Source: Vampirovibrionales bacterium
GTDB taxonomy: Bacteria > Cyanobacteriota > Vampirovibrionia > Vampirovibrionales > Vampirovibrionaceae
Assembly: GCA_029262635.1 (NCBI GenBank)
Contig: JAJCZA010000005.1
Location: forward strand, 372,001-436,000
Direction of reading: 5' to 3'
Length of the DNA stretch: 64,000 nucleotides
Made by a program: the position numbers and the translations under genes. Of the stretch, positions 61,204-64,000 are shown in pieces. A model generated the notes under the pieces. The model made no database searches and was not told the origin of the DNA. It worked only from the letters and a program-made list of their open reading frames with translations. Within the stretch, counting starts at the first letter, position 1. Each line of letters begins with the position of its first letter.

Positions 61204-62301
61204 CTAAAAGGTGTAGTGGAACAAATGAAACCCCTCTTCATAGTAGGGTTTAAGCACGCCATCTTCCCATTCTAAAATAGCGGATTTATCCGTTAAAAGG
61301 GTTTTAAAGCCAAACTTCTCGTAGGCACGAACAGCCCAAGTTGCTTCAGGGTGTGAAATCAAAACCATGCCCTTTAGACGGCGTTCTCGCGCCAGTTGTT
61401 CGGTAAAATTCATTAAAATTTGACCGTAGCGTTTGCCGACATGTTTTTTATCCAGATAGATATAGCCCAGATAAGCATAGTTCTCGAATTGCTGCATTGA
61501 AATGGTTCCAATGGGCTCATGATTATTATGGCTGATAAAAAACTCCCGCCGTTCAAAATTTATCTTTTTCCACTCATCGTCCACTTCATGCTCAGCCATG
61601 TCTTTTTCATCGGCAAAGGGGCGGTACCACTCGGCCGTTGAGCGAATAAAACCGGCAATGGTTTCCATATCTTCCCACTCGGCAGGACGGATGTTAAATC
61701 CTCTGTACCCGACATTGGAATGCTTTTGCTCCTTCGTGGTGATAGCCAGGGTGTCGGCATAAAGCTTTTCGCCGGGATGTTGTAGAGCGTTTACGTTTGG
61801 CATTAATATGGGAGACGCATCTTGTTCTTCAATACCCATTAGGTGAACAATGGTTTCTAAAGAGTGCACAATTGTATTCTGTGTTTCTTGTGGCAGAATG
61901 TCCAACCCCTCGATTAATTTTTCTTGAATCGGAGGAGGGGCACTATCAACCAAGGCTTTACCTTGCTCAGTCATCTGTACACTCACGATACGCCGATCAT
62001 TAGACTGGCGTATCCGCCGGAGTAATCCCCTTTTTTCAAGGCGATCCACAATACCAACGACCGTACTCGGGCTTAAATGAACCCGTTTTGCCAGATCTGA
62101 AACCGATAAAGAGTCTTCCTGACCAAGGTTTAGCAAGCAAAGCTGTTGAGGTGTTGTTAATCCGTAACGGTTTTGTAGTGCCTTAGAGTGCCTATCCGTC
62201 GCACGGATACACCTTCTTAAAAGCTGTAATACTTGATAAATAGGACTATCTTTATCTTGTAAGAAGGGTTTTGAGACGGGCTTCTGAAGGGTCGTTTCCA
62301 A
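61204..62301 (-). CDS. MarR-type regulator fused to a GNAT acetyltransferase
   Basis: Residues 1-150 of this 365-residue protein are a MarR winged-helix domain (YGLTTPQQLCLLNLGQEDSLSVSDLAKRVHLSPSTVVGIVDRLEKRGLLRRIRQSNDRRIVSVQMTEQGKALV). Residues 195-365 are a GNAT domain (IRPAEWEDMETIAGFIRS, IGTISMQQFENYAYLGYIYLDKKHVGKRYGQILM, VRAYEKFGFKTL), whose Gly-Lys-Arg-Tyr-Gly loop is the acetyl-CoA site. It is first in the leftward arm and divergent from the deacetylase gene, so autoregulation and control of both arms is likely. The acetyl group acceptor is unknown. Confidence 0.88.
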   Translation of the reverse strand: METTLQKPVSKPFLQDKDSPIYQVLQLLRRCIRATDRHSKALQNRYGLTTPQQLCLLNLGQEDSLSVSDLAKRVHLSPSTVVGIVDRLEKRGLLRRIRQSNDRRIVSVQMTEQGKALVDSAPPPIQEKLIEGLDILPQETQNTIVHSLETIVHLMGIEEQDASPILMPNVNALQHPGEKLYADTLAITTKEQKHSNVGYRGFNIRPAEWEDMETIAGFIRSTAEWYRPFADEKDMAEHEVDDEWKKINFERREFFISHNNHEPIGTISMQQFENYAYLGYIYLDKKHVGKRYGQILMNFTEQLARERRLKGMVLISHPEATWAVRAYEKFGFKTLLTDKSAILEWEDGVLKPYYEEGFHLFHYTF

Positions 62302-62368
62302 AATAAAATACCTTTCTTGTTGAAGTGATTTGATGTGAAATTAGTTTATTGAAAACAAAAACTGATGT

Positions 62369-62385
62369 CAAAGTGCCTAACTTTG
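62369..62385. promoter_or_regulatory. Palindrome in the divergent MarR-GNAT/deacetylase control region
   Basis: CAAAGT-N5-ACTTTG is a perfect inverted repeat of 17 bp. It lies 68 bp from the MarR-GNAT start and 43 bp from the deacetylase start, directly before TATATGATG, a plausible -10. Size and position fit a MarR-family operator. Confidence 0.55.
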
Positions 62386-62428
62386 TATATGATGAGTTCG
62401 TATCCACGTGTTTTACTTGGAGTTATTT

Positions 62429-63472
62429 ATGGCACCTTACCAAATCCCGGTTTACTTCCACCCCAATCAGCTATTGTTTCACCCTAAAAAGGACTGGGAT
62501 CAAAAAGGACTGCTTGAACACCCGGAAGTTCCTGAGCGAGCAGAGTCTATTTTAAAAGTGTTAAAAACCGCACCTGACGATTTTTTAATACACAAACCCG
62601 CTCGGGTGCCACTGACAGCTATTCAGCAAGTTCATCGTTTGGGCATGCTTCAGCTGTATCAGACCGCTTCCAAATTGTCAAAAGACCAACCTTTTTATCC
62701 GACTCATTTTCCAAAAGTTCATCAGAGAAAAGCCGATCCTAATAATATTCACCATGCTGGCTTTTACTGCATTGATACCAGCACACCATTATACAAAAAG
62801 ACCTGGACCTCAGCGTCGTGGAGTGCTGCCAGTGCGTATGAAGCGGCTCGCTCTTTAATTAGCGGTGAAAATAGGCTAACCTATGGGCTTTGCCGTCCTC
62901 CGGGTCACCATGCTGATCATAAATATTTTGGCGGCTTTTGCTATATCAACAATGCGGCGGTGGCGGCTCAAGCTTTAGGGGAGAAAGGTACCGTTGCTAT
63001 TTTAGACATCGACTACCACCACGGGGATGGCACCCAATCCATATTCTATTATGACAACAAGGTGTTGTACGTTTCTGTCCATGCGGATCCTGTAGACGAA
63101 TATCCATACTACAGTGGCCATGCACTTGAGCAAGGCTTAGAGGTCGGTGCGGGTTACACACTCAATATTCCCTTACCAAAAGGAACCAACGGTAGCGCTT
63201 ATCTAGCCGCCATCAAAGAACAGGTTCTTCCCAAGCTTCTGCAGTTTGAACCCACCTACCTGATTATTTCAGCTGGAATGGATATATATAGCCATGATCC
63301 TGTTGGGACGTTTAAGCTGGAGGTTGAGGATTTTTTCAAAACGGGTGAAACCATTGGTTCTCTAAACATCCCGACGGTCGTTGTTCAGGAAGGGGGCTAT
63401 TGTGTTCACGATTTGGGCTCCTGTGTTCAATCGCTTCTCTATGGATTACGCAGTGGAATGCAGTTGAAATAG
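62429..63472 (+). CDS. Acetylpolyamine amidohydrolase/HDAC-family deacetylase
   Basis: From ATG 62429 (GGAG 6 nt upstream) the 347-residue zinc enzyme has all class-defining residues: PPGHHADH (catalytic His pair), FGGFCYINNAAVAAQAL, LDIDYHHGDGTQSIFYY (zinc Asp and His), ISAGMDIYSHDPVG (second zinc Asp) and QEGGYCVHDLG (catalytic Tyr). SVHADPVDEYPYYSGHALEQG resembles acetylpolyamine amidohydrolase of Mycoplana more than AcuC or eukaryotic HDACs. It should remove acetyl from an amine such as an acetylpolyamine. It is followed 19 nt later by the antiporter gene. Confidence 0.87.
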   Translation: MAPYQIPVYFHPNQLLFHPKKDWDQKGLLEHPEVPERAESILKVLKTAPDDFLIHKPARVPLTAIQQVHRLGMLQLYQTASKLSKDQPFYPTHFPKVHQRKADPNNIHHAGFYCIDTSTPLYKKTWTSASWSAASAYEAARSLISGENRLTYGLCRPPGHHADHKYFGGFCYINNAAVAAQALGEKGTVAILDIDYHHGDGTQSIFYYDNKVLYVSVHADPVDEYPYYSGHALEQGLEVGAGYTLNIPLPKGTNGSAYLAAIKEQVLPKLLQFEPTYLIISAGMDIYSHDPVGTFKLEVEDFFKTGETIGSLNIPTVVVQEGGYCVHDLGSCVQSLLYGLRSGMQLK

Positions 63473-63491
63473 AATCTATCTTCAGGGAGGC

Positions 63492-64000
63492 ATGATGGGT
63501 AGAGCAGGCTTCTATGACACAAAAATATTCTATTTTGGCGTGTCTGCCATCGTGCTGGTATTGGTTGGATTGGCCGTTATTACACCCCAAAATGCCGCGA
63601 ATGCTTACTGGTATAGCTTGGTTCCTCCTTTATTTGCCATCGTTCTGGCCTCACTTAGCAAACGCCTAATTTTTAGCCTGTTCATGGGTGTTCTTACCGG
63701 TGGTCTTCTGGCCGTTATCCCTGTTGAAGGATTTGGATCGATTGTTCCGGGCCTGGTGGCTGGACCGAGTTATATGTTTAAATCGGTAGCGAATACCAGT
63801 AATCTGAGAATTCTTTTCTTTATTACTTGTGTATTGATGATGATCGCCATGATTATGGTTAGTGGAGGATTCCAGGCTGTTGTGGTCTATCTTAAACCCT
63901 TCGCAAAAGGTCCTTATTCAACCAAGCTGATTACAGCTTTGATGGGAGTTGTGTTGTTTATAGATGACTATGCCAACACGTTAATTATCGGTAATGCTAT
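63492..64000 (+). CDS. NhaC-family Na+/H+ antiporter, 3' end beyond window
   Basis: The 169 visible residues contain four or five membrane helices (IFYFGVSAIVLVLVGLAVI, WYSLVPPLFAIVLASL, LIFSLFMGVLTGGLLAVIPV, ILFFITCVLMMIAMIMV) and the family motif LFIDDYANTLIIGNA. NhaC-type proteins exchange sodium and protons, and some relatives move amino acids. AGGGAGG lies just upstream; ATG 63495 is an equally good start. Cotranscription with the deacetylase suggests it moves the substrate or product, which is inference. Confidence 0.85.
   Translation, partial: MMGRAGFYDTKIFYFGVSAIVLVLVGLAVITPQNAANAYWYSLVPPLFAIVLASLSKRLIFSLFMGVLTGGLLAVIPVEGFGSIVPGLVAGPSYMFKSVANTSNLRILFFITCVLMMIAMIMVSGGFQAVVVYLKPFAKGPYSTKLITALMGVVLFIDDYANTLIIGNA

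Noticed and set aside
57431-64000. Integrase gene or repeated tRNA end (att site) for an island after tRNA-Thr
   Set aside because: None was seen by eye inside the window, so an integrated element is only inferred from strand bias and gene content.

Overview
The window looks like chromosome of a diderm, flagellated, respiring bacterium related to but outside the photosynthetic cyanobacteria (Melainabacteria/Vampirovibrionia type). This is inferred from an LdpA-like iron-sulfur protein and a Ycf45-like R3H/AAA ATPase, both typical of Cyanobacteria, next to a cbb3 oxidase, flagellar export genes and no photosynthesis genes. KdsA and the Lpt genes imply an LPS-bearing outer membrane. No insertion sequence, prophage or CRISPR array was seen.

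Layout. 0-5.4 kb reads leftward: a truncated S41 protease, an M50 protease, the replication genes dciA-like/recF/dnaN, and kdsA. G/C strand bias flips in the gap between dnaN and kdsA although both are minus-strand genes, so this gap is a candidate replication origin. 5.5-27.4 kb is mostly rightward housekeeping: dprA, polA, nadK, rlmH, a rhodanese and methyltransferase pair, an FtsH-like protein with a damaged zinc motif, HEAT-repeat protein, queC, nagA, a lipoprotein S41 protease, cdd and an orphan OppD-type ATPase.

27.6-36.7 kb is one rightward respiratory locus: CcoN, a CcoO-cytochrome c fusion, a CcoS-like protein, a diheme lipoprotein cytochrome c, a Rieske protein, a cytochrome b lacking both heme bH ligands, a second cytochrome b with all four ligands fused to a 2[4Fe-4S] ferredoxin domain, an MvhD-like protein and several small membrane proteins. 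It looks like an unusual quinol-oxidising complex coupled to a cbb3 oxidase and wired to a cytoplasmic electron carrier.

36.8-57.4 kb holds rpsP, two tandem TolC-like paralogues, a sulfite-oxidase-fold protein without its molybdenum cysteine, LptA-like/LptB/LptF-G, a DnaJ variant, fliP-fliQ-fliR-flhB-flhA, a fused CDF transporter/CBS/CorC protein, tmk, the R3H/AAA ATPase, an LdpA-like protein and tRNA-Thr(CGU).

57.4-64 kb, just after the tRNA, has the opposite strand bias and a divergent cluster. Leftward are a MarR-GNAT fusion, an ATP-grasp ligase and a 685-residue protein with a papain-like Cys/His/Asn pattern. Rightward are an acetylpolyamine-amidohydrolase-type deacetylase and an NhaC-family antiporter (cut by the window end). 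A 17-bp palindrome lies between the two arms. Acetylation, deacetylation, amide ligation and a predicted amide-cleaving enzyme around one MarR-type switch make this the best candidate for an undescribed system, probably for an acetylated amine or peptide-like compound. The respiratory locus is the second candidate.
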